DNA of 12,038 nt from Gammaproteobacteria bacterium (GTDB lineage: Bacteria; Pseudomonadota; Gammaproteobacteria; Steroidobacterales; Steroidobacteraceae), in NCBI GenBank assembly GCA_030830595.1, contig JAURMS010000184.1, positions 1 to 12,038 of the forward strand, written 5' to 3'. Of the stretch, positions 1-6,646 are shown in pieces (the stretch's first letter is position 1; the number at the start of each line of letters is the position of its first letter). The notes under the pieces were generated by a model, which was not told the origin of the DNA, did not search any database, and worked only from the letters and a program-made list of their open reading frames with translations. Made by a program: the position numbers and the translations under genes.

Positions 1-1035
1 GACGACACAACCGCCGAACCCACCGCCCGTCATGCGAACCCCGCCAGCGCCCCCAAGCTCCGTCTGGATATAACCGTTCAGCCGCTCGACCAGGGCATCG
101 ACGGCGGGTACGGTCACCTCGAAGTCATCCCGCAGCGAGGCATGCGAGCCCCGCAAAAGTGCGCCCAGTGCGTGCAGATCGCCCTCGGCCAGGGCAGTTG
201 CCGCGGCGAGCGTACGCTGGTTTTCGCTGACCACATGTCTTGCCCGTCGCGCCGCCACGTCATCGAGCCCGGCCACGGCGCCGCCGAGAGCCGCCAGGTC
301 AACCTCACGCAGCGAGGTCGCGCCAAGGCCCCTGGCCGCCCGCTCGCACTCCTCGCGCCGCTGATTGTAGGCGGCATCGGCCAAGGCTCGGCTCACCCCG
401 GAGTGGGCGATCAGGATCCCGACCTGCTCGGGCACCGCCACGCTGCGCCACGTCAACTCACCACAGTCGATCAGCAGCGCATGGCCGTCCTGCGCAGCCG
501 CAGCCACCAACGGGTCCATGATCCCGCACTGGCAGCCTACGTACTGATGCTCTGACCACTGTGCGCGCTGTCCGGCCCATAGGGGAGCAGGATCCCCTTC
601 CGTCAGCGACAAGAGGAGTGCTACCCCCAGTGAAGCCGAGGACGATAAGCCCGCGCCGCGCGGCACGTCGCCCGCAATCGCCATCTCCATGCCTCGAAGG
701 CGAACACCGTCCTGCTGCATCGCGGCGACGATCCCGCGAGCGTGGTTGGCCCAGTGCCCGGGCGGCAGGCGATCCGGAGGGCAGGACAGGGCAATACGAT
801 CCATGGGCTCGCCTGCTTCATCGAGAGCCACGACCGTCAACTCATCCCGCTCATGCCGGTCATAGACCACCGCCGTGCCGGACTCGATCGCACAGGGCAG
901 GACGAAGCCCTCGTTATAGTCGGTATGTTCGCCGATCAGGTTGACCCGGCCAGGCGCAAAAGATGCCCGCCCGGGTTCGCGGCCGAAGTGCCGCCGAAAC
1001 CCGTCCCGTGCGCGTTCGACGAGGCCTGCAGTCAT
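1..1035 (-). CDS. galK: Galactokinase, C-terminus cut by left window edge
   Basis: GHMP-family kinase that phosphorylates alpha-D-galactose to galactose-1-phosphate with ATP in the cytoplasm, the entry step of the Leloir pathway. I translated 345 codons from the ATG at 1035 to the left edge with no stop. Motifs seen: the galactokinase signature GRVNLIGEHTDYNEGFVLP at residues 29-47; the ATP-binding loop PRGAGLSSSAS at 125-135; CGIMD with the presumed catalytic Asp at 174; YNQRREEC at 223-230; and RMTGGGFGGCVV at 334-345. E. coli GalK has 382 residues, so roughly 35-40 are missing. The start overlaps the stop of the upstream symporter gene (ATGA, 1032-1035), so the two are probably co-transcribed and translationally coupled. 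One oddity: the residue after the catalytic Asp is Pro, where Gln is usual (MDQ). The identification is secure; only the C-terminal end is unseen. Confidence 0.97.
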   Translation of the reverse strand, partial: MTAGLVERARDGFRRHFGREPGRASFAPGRVNLIGEHTDYNEGFVLPCAIESGTAVVYDRHERDELTVVALDEAGEPMDRIALSCPPDRLPPGHWANHARGIVAAMQQDGVRLRGMEMAIAGDVPRGAGLSSSASLGVALLLSLTEGDPAPLWAGQRAQWSEHQYVGCQCGIMDPLVAAAAQDGHALLIDCGELTWRSVAVPEQVGILIAHSGVSRALADAAYNQRREECERAARGLGATSLREVDLAALGGAVAGLDDVAARRARHVVSENQRTLAAATALAEGDLHALGALLRGSHASLRDDFEVTVPAVDALVERLNGYIQTELGGAGGVRMTGGGFGGCVV

Positions 1036-2504
1036 GCCTTGCGCAGCAGGCTCAGGCCAATGAAACGCGCCTTGCCGCCCAAGGCCAGGCGATTGAAGGC
1101 CAGGGCGGCCGCCACGGAAGTGAACAGCACGATCACCATGAAGTGAATGTAATGCAGGGTCACGAACCCACCGGGCTGCCACAGGAAGGTGTAGGTGGCA
1201 TAGAGGGCAAAGCCCCACAGCACACCGGCGATGGCTGCCGGCGCCTTCACGCCCTGGAATAACAGGCCGGCAATGAACGCGGACAGGATGGGCATGGAAA
1301 ACAGCCCGTTCAACTGCTGAAGCAGGTTGATGATGCTCTCCGCATTCTGGAACACCGGCACCAGCAGGAGGGCCGTCACGGTCACCAGCGCGGATACCAC
1401 GGCCCCCAGCCGCCAGTGATGGCCGACCTTGCCCACGAACTGCTCGTGGAAGTCGACGGCGTACAGCGCCACCGTGCTGTTGAGCACTGCGCTGAAGGTG
1501 GTGATCACGGCTGCGGCTACCATGGCGGCAAAGGCGCCGGACAGCCACCCCGGCAGAATTTCGCCCACCAGCCTGCCGTAAGCCGCATCACCGACGTCGC
1601 CGAACAGCTTGTAGGCCACCACCCCGGGAATCACCACGATCGGGGGTATCACCAGGATACGAACGATGGCTGCAGCCAAGACGCCCTTGCGGGCCTCGCT
1701 GACGCTTGGTGCCGCCATCGCCTTCTGGGTGATGTTCTGGTTGGTCGACCAGTAGAAGACCTGGATGAAGATCATGCCGGTCAACAGCGTGTGCCAGGGA
1801 ATGGGCGAATCATCGGCCCCGATCATGGTGAGCCGCTCCGCGGGCACGCCCGTGACCATGTCGAAATCGACCGCGGCCAGCGCCAGCACCACGATCAGCA
1901 AGGCCAATCCGAGCACACCTATCCCGGAAAAGGTGTCCATCACCGCCACCGCGCGCAGCCCGCCAAACACCGAATAAGCCGCGCCGATCAGGGCCAGCAC
2001 CACGGCAAAGGCCGCAACGGGCAGGTCGCTGCCGAACAGGGACTGCATGAACAGGCTGCCGCTATACAGCGCGGCTGGCAGGTAAATGACTACGTTGCCG
2101 AACAGGAACAGGCCCGAGATCAGGGTCCGGATGCTGCGCCCGCCGTAGCGACGTTCCAGGAGTTCGGTGACCGTCGTGCACTTGTGCCGGTAGTAGAGCG
2201 GCACGAATACCCAGGCCAGGATCATCAGGCCGACGAACCCGGCGATTTCCCACCATGCCAGCAGCAGCATCTGGTTGCCATTCATGCCCACCAACTGGTC
2301 GGTGGAAAGGTTGGTGAGGGTGATGGAGCCCGCCACGAACAGCCAGCTCAAGCCACCCCCGGCCAGGAATACGTCCTTGCCCGAACCATCGTGGCTGACC
2401 CGCGCACTCCTGACCTTGAGCCAGGTCGCCAACCCGACCAGCGCGGTCAGGCCGATGCAGATGGCCACCTGCAATGCGCTCTCGCTGATCAATCCATCAG
2501 TCAT
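1032..2504 (-). CDS. SSS-family sodium/galactose (galactoside?) symporter, vSGLT-like
   Basis: Inner-membrane sodium:solute symporter of 490 residues, hydrophobic throughout and consistent with 13-14 helices. The SSS signature stretches are clear: TNLSTDQLVGMNGNQ in the first core helix (from about residue 50), the loop YWSTNQNITQKAMAAPSVSE and KGVLAAA near the middle, and TTFSAVLNSTVALYAVDF in the core helix carrying the sodium site. The middle loop closely resembles that of the Vibrio sodium/galactose transporter vSGLT, as I remember it. Adjacency to galK and two galactosidase genes supports galactose or a galactoside as substrate. The ATG at 2504 was chosen because it has a G-rich ribosome site (GGGGGGTGA, 2514-2506) and gives the normal N-terminal helix. 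An ATG at 2816 in the same frame would add 104 unrelated residues antisense to the alpha-galactosidase gene. The stop overlaps the galK start. The exact substrate is inferred. Confidence 0.92.
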   Translation of the reverse strand: MTDGLISESALQVAICIGLTALVGLATWLKVRSARVSHDGSGKDVFLAGGGLSWLFVAGSITLTNLSTDQLVGMNGNQMLLLAWWEIAGFVGLMILAWVFVPLYYRHKCTTVTELLERRYGGRSIRTLISGLFLFGNVVIYLPAALYSGSLFMQSLFGSDLPVAAFAVVLALIGAAYSVFGGLRAVAVMDTFSGIGVLGLALLIVVLALAAVDFDMVTGVPAERLTMIGADDSPIPWHTLLTGMIFIQVFYWSTNQNITQKAMAAPSVSEARKGVLAAAIVRILVIPPIVVIPGVVAYKLFGDVGDAAYGRLVGEILPGWLSGAFAAMVAAAVITTFSAVLNSTVALYAVDFHEQFVGKVGHHWRLGAVVSALVTVTALLLVPVFQNAESIINLLQQLNGLFSMPILSAFIAGLLFQGVKAPAAIAGVLWGFALYATYTFLWQPGGFVTLHYIHFMVIVLFTSVAAALAFNRLALGGKARFIGLSLLRKA

Positions 2505-2530
2505 GTCACCCCCCGCGTCTCGGCTAATAT
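2503..2530 (+). promoter_or_regulatory. Predicted promoter for alpha/beta-galactosidase operon
   Basis: TAATAT at 2525-2530 is the best -10 candidate in the 44-base gap. The only -35-like sequence at suitable spacing is ATGTCA (2503-2508, 4 of 6, 16-base spacer), lying over the symporter start codon. A weak -35 would fit an activator-dependent promoter, but no regulator gene is in the window. The -10 shares bases 2526-2530 with the opposing -10. Confidence 0.35.
2506..2514 (-). promoter_or_regulatory. Ribosome binding site deciding the symporter start
   Basis: Read on the minus strand, GGGGGGTGA lies one base before the ATG whose first base is 2504. It places the symporter start here rather than at the far upstream in-frame ATG. 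Confidence 0.6.
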
Positions 2531-2555
2531 AGGCATCGCGGAGGAAAAGTGCCAA
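2526..2555 (-). promoter_or_regulatory. Predicted sigma70 promoter for symporter-galK operon
   Basis: On the minus strand, TTGGCA (2555-2550, 5 of 6 to the -35 consensus) is followed by an 18-base spacer and TATATT (2531-2526, 5 of 6 to the -10 consensus). Initiation near 2519 would leave a leader of about 15 bases that still holds the G-rich ribosome site. The -35 box lies inside the first codons of the divergent alpha-galactosidase gene. This is a prediction from motif matching only. Confidence 0.5.
2540..2544 (+). promoter_or_regulatory. Shine-Dalgarno GGAGG before a GTG start
   Basis: GGAGG followed by four A bases precedes the GTG at 2549. The strong match and correct frame support GTG as the alpha-galactosidase start; no ATG lies nearby in this frame. 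Confidence 0.75.
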
Positions 2556-4657
2556 AGCGCCCGGATCGAATCCGACTGGATACGGCTGCTGCCACGCTGG
2601 TCTTCGACCTGGCGCAGGGTTGCGCGGCGCTGACCTATGCCGGTGCTCGCCTCCCCCTGACCTGCGACCTCGCAGACCTAGGGAGGCTGGGAGAGCGGGC
2701 CGTTGCGCCCAACCAGCCAGACCAGCCCCAGCCAGCATCCATCCTGCCAAACCCCACCCGGGGGAATGCCGGAACCCCGCCGATCTTGATGTGGCTGGAG
2801 AACCGGCCCTGCGCATTGGACCTGCAACTCGCTGCGGTGCAAGCGGACGTATCTGAAGCCACGCTCGAGTTTGCTGACGAGCTGGCGGGTGTTCACCTGC
2901 AAAGCCGCTGGCGCAGCCTTCCAGCCGGGTTGTTCGAGGTAAGACAATCGCTCACCCTCACCGGCCATGAAGCGATCCTGCTGGCCTGCGCCTCGCTGAG
3001 CCTGCCGCTGCCTGCATGGGCGACACACCTTCGGCATTTCAGCGGTCGCTGGGCACGGGAAATGCGCTCGACCGTCACCTGCCTGACCCAGGGGCCATCC
3101 CTGAGTGGCGGCTCGCAGGGCGGACGCAGCGGCTTTGGTGGCGGCCAGTGGCTGCTCATCGAGGAACAGGACACTGGCGAACATCATGGGCGCTGCCTGG
3201 GCCTGCACCTGGCCTGGAGCGGCGATTACGAGTGGCGCATCGAACGTGCTGACGATAGCCGCTTGCAGGTCACCCTGGGTGCCCGACTGGATCCGGGTGA
3301 AATAAGGCTGGGCACCGACCGGGGATTCGATGCGCCACCCGCGCTGCTGGCCTTCTCCAGCGCAGGCCGCTCCGGCCTCGCCCAACTGTTTCATCGTCAT
3401 GTGCAGGAGGGTGTGCTGCCGACCAGCACGCGGGGCAAGCCCCGTAAGGTCCACCTGAACACCTGGGAGGCCTGCGGTTTCGGCCAGTCGCCGGAGCGAC
3501 TGGAAGGCCTCATTGAGGAAGCCGCCAGCCTCGGTGTCGAGCGTTTTGTCCTGGATGATGGCTGGTTTGGCAGTCGAGAGGACGATCGCTCGAGCCTGGG
3601 AGACTGGCAGCCCAGGCCCGACGTGTTTCCGCACGGCCTCGGCCCTTTTGCAGAGCGGGTGCGTTCACGGGGCATGGACCTGGGACTGTGGGTGGAGCCG
3701 GAAATGGTCAGCCCCGACAGCGACCTCTACCGGCTCCATCCCGACTGGTGCCTGCATGTGCCAGGCGCCGAGCGCGCCACCCAGCGCCACCAGCTGGTGC
3801 TCGACCTCACCCGTGCGGAGGTTGCCGATGACCTTTTCCGGAAACTCGACCAGCTGGTGAGCGAGGCCGACCTCGCCTACCTGAAGTGGGATCACAACCG
3901 TCCGCTGTTTCCGAGAGCAGGCCGTGCGCATGCACAGACCCTCGCGCTCTATGCACTGCTCGATCGCCTGCGCGCACGCCATCCAGCGCTCGACATCGAG
4001 ACCTGTGCCAGCGGTGGCGGGCGGGTCGACTACGCCCTGCTCTCGCGCTGCCACCGGGTCTGGCCCAGCGACAACAACGACCCGATCGAGCGCCTGCCCA
4101 CCTTGCAGGGCTGTCTGCAGTTCCTGCCCTTAGCCGTCTGCGGACACCATGTCGGGCCCGATCCGAACCCAATCACCGGGCGCAGCGTGTCCATGCACTT
4201 CCGCTCGCGTGTCGCCGTTTTTGGCCACTATGGCATCGAGGCAGATCCCGGCACCATGACGGCGGCAGACAGGGCCGTACTGGCTGCCCACATTGCGCTC
4301 TACAAGCACTGGCGGGACGTCCTGCACGCCGGCACCCTCCACTCACTGGGCGCTGGCCAGGGCGGCTACGGCTGGCTGGCCTGGCACGGTACGCGCGGCC
4401 TGGCCCTGGTTGCGCAGACTGAATACCCGCAGGATCACGACGCGCCTCCGCTGGTGCTCCGTGGGCTGGATCCGGAGGCGCGCTATCGGGTGAAGCTGCC
4501 CGAGCCCTGGCCGGAACCCGCCGCCAGCCGCCTGCCCCATCAGGCGCGGTGGCGATCGGGCTGGGAACTGCCTGGCAGCGTCCTGCTGAACGCCGGACTG
4601 CCGCTGCCCCTGACGCATCCTCACACGGCCTGGCTCATCGAACTGGAGCGCACATGA
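2549..4657 (+). CDS. GH36 alpha-galactosidase (cytoplasmic)
   Basis: Retaining glycoside hydrolase of family 36, expected to release terminal alpha-galactose from melibiose, raffinose-type sugars or galactomannan fragments. At 702 residues it has the usual GH36 length. Layout: N-terminal beta-sandwich (about 1-290), a TIM barrel (about 300-600) and a short C-terminal beta domain. Seen in the barrel: NTWEACGFG (304-312), FVLDDGWFG (333-341), GLWVEPEMVSPDSD (379-392), YLKWDHN with presumed nucleophile Asp448, CASGGGR (486-492), and WPSDNNDPIERL (505-516) with presumed acid/base Asp508. HHVGP and GRSVSMHFR follow. It starts with GTG behind GGAGG. No signal peptide or lipobox is visible, so it should act in the cytoplasm on imported oligosaccharide. 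Its stop overlaps the start of the beta-galactosidase gene (ATGA). Family assignment is very secure; the natural substrate is inferred. Confidence 0.96.
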   Translation: MPKRPDRIRLDTAAATLVFDLAQGCAALTYAGARLPLTCDLADLGRLGERAVAPNQPDQPQPASILPNPTRGNAGTPPILMWLENRPCALDLQLAAVQADVSEATLEFADELAGVHLQSRWRSLPAGLFEVRQSLTLTGHEAILLACASLSLPLPAWATHLRHFSGRWAREMRSTVTCLTQGPSLSGGSQGGRSGFGGGQWLLIEEQDTGEHHGRCLGLHLAWSGDYEWRIERADDSRLQVTLGARLDPGEIRLGTDRGFDAPPALLAFSSAGRSGLAQLFHRHVQEGVLPTSTRGKPRKVHLNTWEACGFGQSPERLEGLIEEAASLGVERFVLDDGWFGSREDDRSSLGDWQPRPDVFPHGLGPFAERVRSRGMDLGLWVEPEMVSPDSDLYRLHPDWCLHVPGAERATQRHQLVLDLTRAEVADDLFRKLDQLVSEADLAYLKWDHNRPLFPRAGRAHAQTLALYALLDRLRARHPALDIETCASGGGRVDYALLSRCHRVWPSDNNDPIERLPTLQGCLQFLPLAVCGHHVGPDPNPITGRSVSMHFRSRVAVFGHYGIEADPGTMTAADRAVLAAHIALYKHWRDVLHAGTLHSLGAGQGGYGWLAWHGTRGLALVAQTEYPQDHDAPPLVLRGLDPEARYRVKLPEPWPEPAASRLPHQARWRSGWELPGSVLLNAGLPLPLTHPHTAWLIELERT

Positions 4658-6618
4658 GCGACGCAACCCTGCTCGGGGTCTGTTATTACCCGGAGCACTG
4701 GGCCGAAGAACAATGGGCAGACGACGCCCGTCGCATGCGTGAACTGGGCTTGTCCCGCGTACGCATCGGCGAGTTTGCCTGGGCCCGCATCGAACCCGCG
4801 CCTGGCCTCCTAGATTGGACCTGGCTGGATCGCGCAATCGGGACGCTTGCCGGGGCGGGTCTCAAGATCATCCTGGGCACGCCTACCGCCACGCCACCAC
4901 GCTGGCTACTGGATGAGATGCCGGACATGCTTGCCGTTGATGCCGAAGGCAAGCCGCGCCAGTTCGGCTCACGCCGCCACTACTGTTTCTCACATGCCGG
5001 CTATCGAGCGCAGTGCCGGCGCATCGTGGGCGCCATGGCCGGACACTTTGGCCGCCATCCGGCGGTGGTGGCCTGGCAGGTGGACAATGAATATGGCTGC
5101 CACGACACGGTCCTCAGCTACTCAGAGGCGGCCCGGCAGGCCTTTCGCCAGTGGCTGGCAAAGCGCTACGGGCATATCCAGGCACTTAACGAGGCCTGGG
5201 GCAACGTGTTCTGGAGCATGGACTACGCCGACTTCGAACAGGTTGACCTGCCGAACCTGACCGTGACCGAGGCTAATCCCGCCCACCGGCTCGACTTCCA
5301 GCGTTTTTCTTCCGACCAGGTGGTTGCCTTCAATCGTGAACAGGTGGAAATCCTGCGTGAGCTCTCTCCAGGCAGGACCATCACCCACAACTTCATGGGC
5401 TTCTTCACCGACTTCGACCATCATGCGGTGGCAGCCGACCTCGACGTTGCCTCCTGGGACAGTTATCCGTTGGGCTTTCTGGAACAGGCTGATTTTCCCG
5501 GGTCGGACAAGTTGCGCTACGCCCGCCAGGGCCATCCAGACATCGCAGCCTTCCATCATGACCTCTATCGCGGCTGTGGCAGGGGGCGCTGGTGGGTCAT
5601 GGAACAGCAACCGGGGCCGGTGAACTGGGCGCGCAACAATCCGGCGCCGCTGCCCGGCATGGTCCGGCTGTGGACCATCGAGGCTCACGCGCACGGGGCA
5701 GAGCTGGTGAGCTACTTCCGCTGGCGCCAGTTGCCGTTTGCCCAGGAGCAGATGCACGCCGGCCTGTTACGACCCGACTCCGTCGAAGATCTGGCCGCTG
5801 GCGAAGTCCGACAGGTCGCCGGTGAACTGCAGAGGCTGGGCGCGGCAGGCCCCGCACCGGCACCGGTGGCCCTGCTGTTCGGTTACGCATCGGAATGGAT
5901 GACCCGTATCACGCCTCATGGCGAGCGTCAGCGTGCCCTGCGCGCCTGTTTCGAGTGGTACTCCGCCCTGCGCCGACTCGGCTTGGATGTGGACATCCTG
6001 GCGCCGGAGTCTGATCTCTCGAAGTATCGGATGGTGGTGGTGCCCTGCCTGCCCTGGCTTTCCGAACAGGTAGCAGAGGCATTGGCTGGCCTCGAGGCTC
6101 CAGTTCTGATCGGTCCTCGTGCAGGCAGCAAGACCCGCGAGTTCAGTATCCCGCCCGCGCTTGCCCCCGGGCCACTGCAGCGCTACCTGCAGATCAAGGT
6201 CGTGCGCGTTGAGTCGCTGAGGCCCGGATGGAGCGCCAGCGGGCCCGGCTTTGCCATCCAGGACTGGCTGGAGCACCTGGAAACCGACCTGATACCGGAA
6301 CTCTGCCTCGACGATGGCCACGGCGTCCTCTATCGCCAGGGCAACCTCCGCTACCTGAGCGCGGGCCCGGATGAACGCCTGCTGGGCGGCGTCCTGCAAA
6401 GCCTGGCCGCCGAGGCGGGGCTCGATCCCATCCTGCTGCCCCAGGACTTACGCGTCCGGCGGGCAGGAGACCTCTGCTTCGCCTTCAACTACGGACCGTC
6501 TGCCCTGTCCCTCGCTGGACTCGGCCTGATGAACTCACCGGCCAATGGACACTTCCTGATCGGTTCGGTCGACTTGCCCCCGGCAGGCCTCGGAGTCTGG
6601 CGACAGCAAAAGGCCTGA
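4654..6618 (+). CDS. GH42 beta-galactosidase (cytoplasmic)
   Basis: Retaining family 42 beta-galactosidase of 654 residues, expected to hydrolyse lactose-like or plant galactan/arabinogalactan oligosaccharides. The TIM barrel covers about residues 5-385, with GVCYYPEHW (8-16), RIGEFAWARIEP (37-48), WQVDNEYGCH with presumed acid/base Glu146, ASWDSYPLGF (266-275), and VMEQQPGPVNW with presumed nucleophile Glu317. A flavodoxin-like trimerisation domain (about 403-600, starting PVALLFGYASEW) and a small C-terminal beta domain follow. The ATG at 4654 overlaps the alpha-galactosidase stop and has GGAG upstream; an in-frame ATG at 4549 would add 35 residues lying inside the upstream gene and unlike GH42. 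No signal peptide is seen. Compared with the Thermus A4 enzyme as I remember it, three of four zinc-site cysteines are replaced (positions 155, 157 and 160 are Ser, Ser, Ala). Together with its partner it feeds galactose to GalK. Confidence 0.95.
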   Translation: MSDATLLGVCYYPEHWAEEQWADDARRMRELGLSRVRIGEFAWARIEPAPGLLDWTWLDRAIGTLAGAGLKIILGTPTATPPRWLLDEMPDMLAVDAEGKPRQFGSRRHYCFSHAGYRAQCRRIVGAMAGHFGRHPAVVAWQVDNEYGCHDTVLSYSEAARQAFRQWLAKRYGHIQALNEAWGNVFWSMDYADFEQVDLPNLTVTEANPAHRLDFQRFSSDQVVAFNREQVEILRELSPGRTITHNFMGFFTDFDHHAVAADLDVASWDSYPLGFLEQADFPGSDKLRYARQGHPDIAAFHHDLYRGCGRGRWWVMEQQPGPVNWARNNPAPLPGMVRLWTIEAHAHGAELVSYFRWRQLPFAQEQMHAGLLRPDSVEDLAAGEVRQVAGELQRLGAAGPAPAPVALLFGYASEWMTRITPHGERQRALRACFEWYSALRRLGLDVDILAPESDLSKYRMVVVPCLPWLSEQVAEALAGLEAPVLIGPRAGSKTREFSIPPALAPGPLQRYLQIKVVRVESLRPGWSASGPGFAIQDWLEHLETDLIPELCLDDGHGVLYRQGNLRYLSAGPDERLLGGVLQSLAAEAGLDPILLPQDLRVRRAGDLCFAFNYGPSALSLAGLGLMNSPANGHFLIGSVDLPPAGLGVWRQQKA

Positions 6619-6628
6619 AGCGCCACGC

Positions 6629-6637
6629 TGGTATGCT
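6629..6637 (+). promoter_or_regulatory. Candidate extended -10 promoter, possibly leaderless start
   Basis: TGGTATGCT matches the extended -10 pattern TGnTATAAT at the TG and at four of six hexamer bases. It lies in the 28-base gap after the beta-galactosidase gene. Its last base is ten bases before the A of the flavoprotein ATG, so transcription could begin at or close to the start codon. No Shine-Dalgarno sequence is visible in this gap, which fits a leaderless transcript. Short motifs like this also arise by chance, and read-through from the galactosidase operon is the alternative. Confidence 0.3.
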
Positions 6638-6646
6638 TGTGCGCTC

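Noticed and set aside
114..821. Several 60-140 codon frames on both strands across the left end
   Set aside because: They are in other frames from galK, whose continuous 345-codon frame with all kinase motifs explains this stretch.
1416..2633. Open frame of 405 codons on the plus strand
   Set aside because: It lies wholly antisense to the symporter gene and the gal gap. Its product is rich in His, Asp, Gln and Gly, without any recognisable domain, as expected from the complement of a GC-rich membrane protein gene.
2505..2816. N-terminal extension of the symporter to an ATG at 2816
   Set aside because: The added 104 residues are Pro/Arg/Gly-rich, antisense to the alpha-galactosidase, and follow no family pattern; the ATG at 2504 has a good ribosome site.
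2678..3634. Open frame of 318 codons on the minus strand
   Set aside because: Antisense to the strongly supported GH36 gene, with no domain and no ribosome site; a shadow frame.
5122..6399. Two minus-strand frames of about 210 codons (5122-5757 and 5767-6399)
   Set aside because: Both lie inside the GH42 gene on the opposite strand and have no recognisable protein features.
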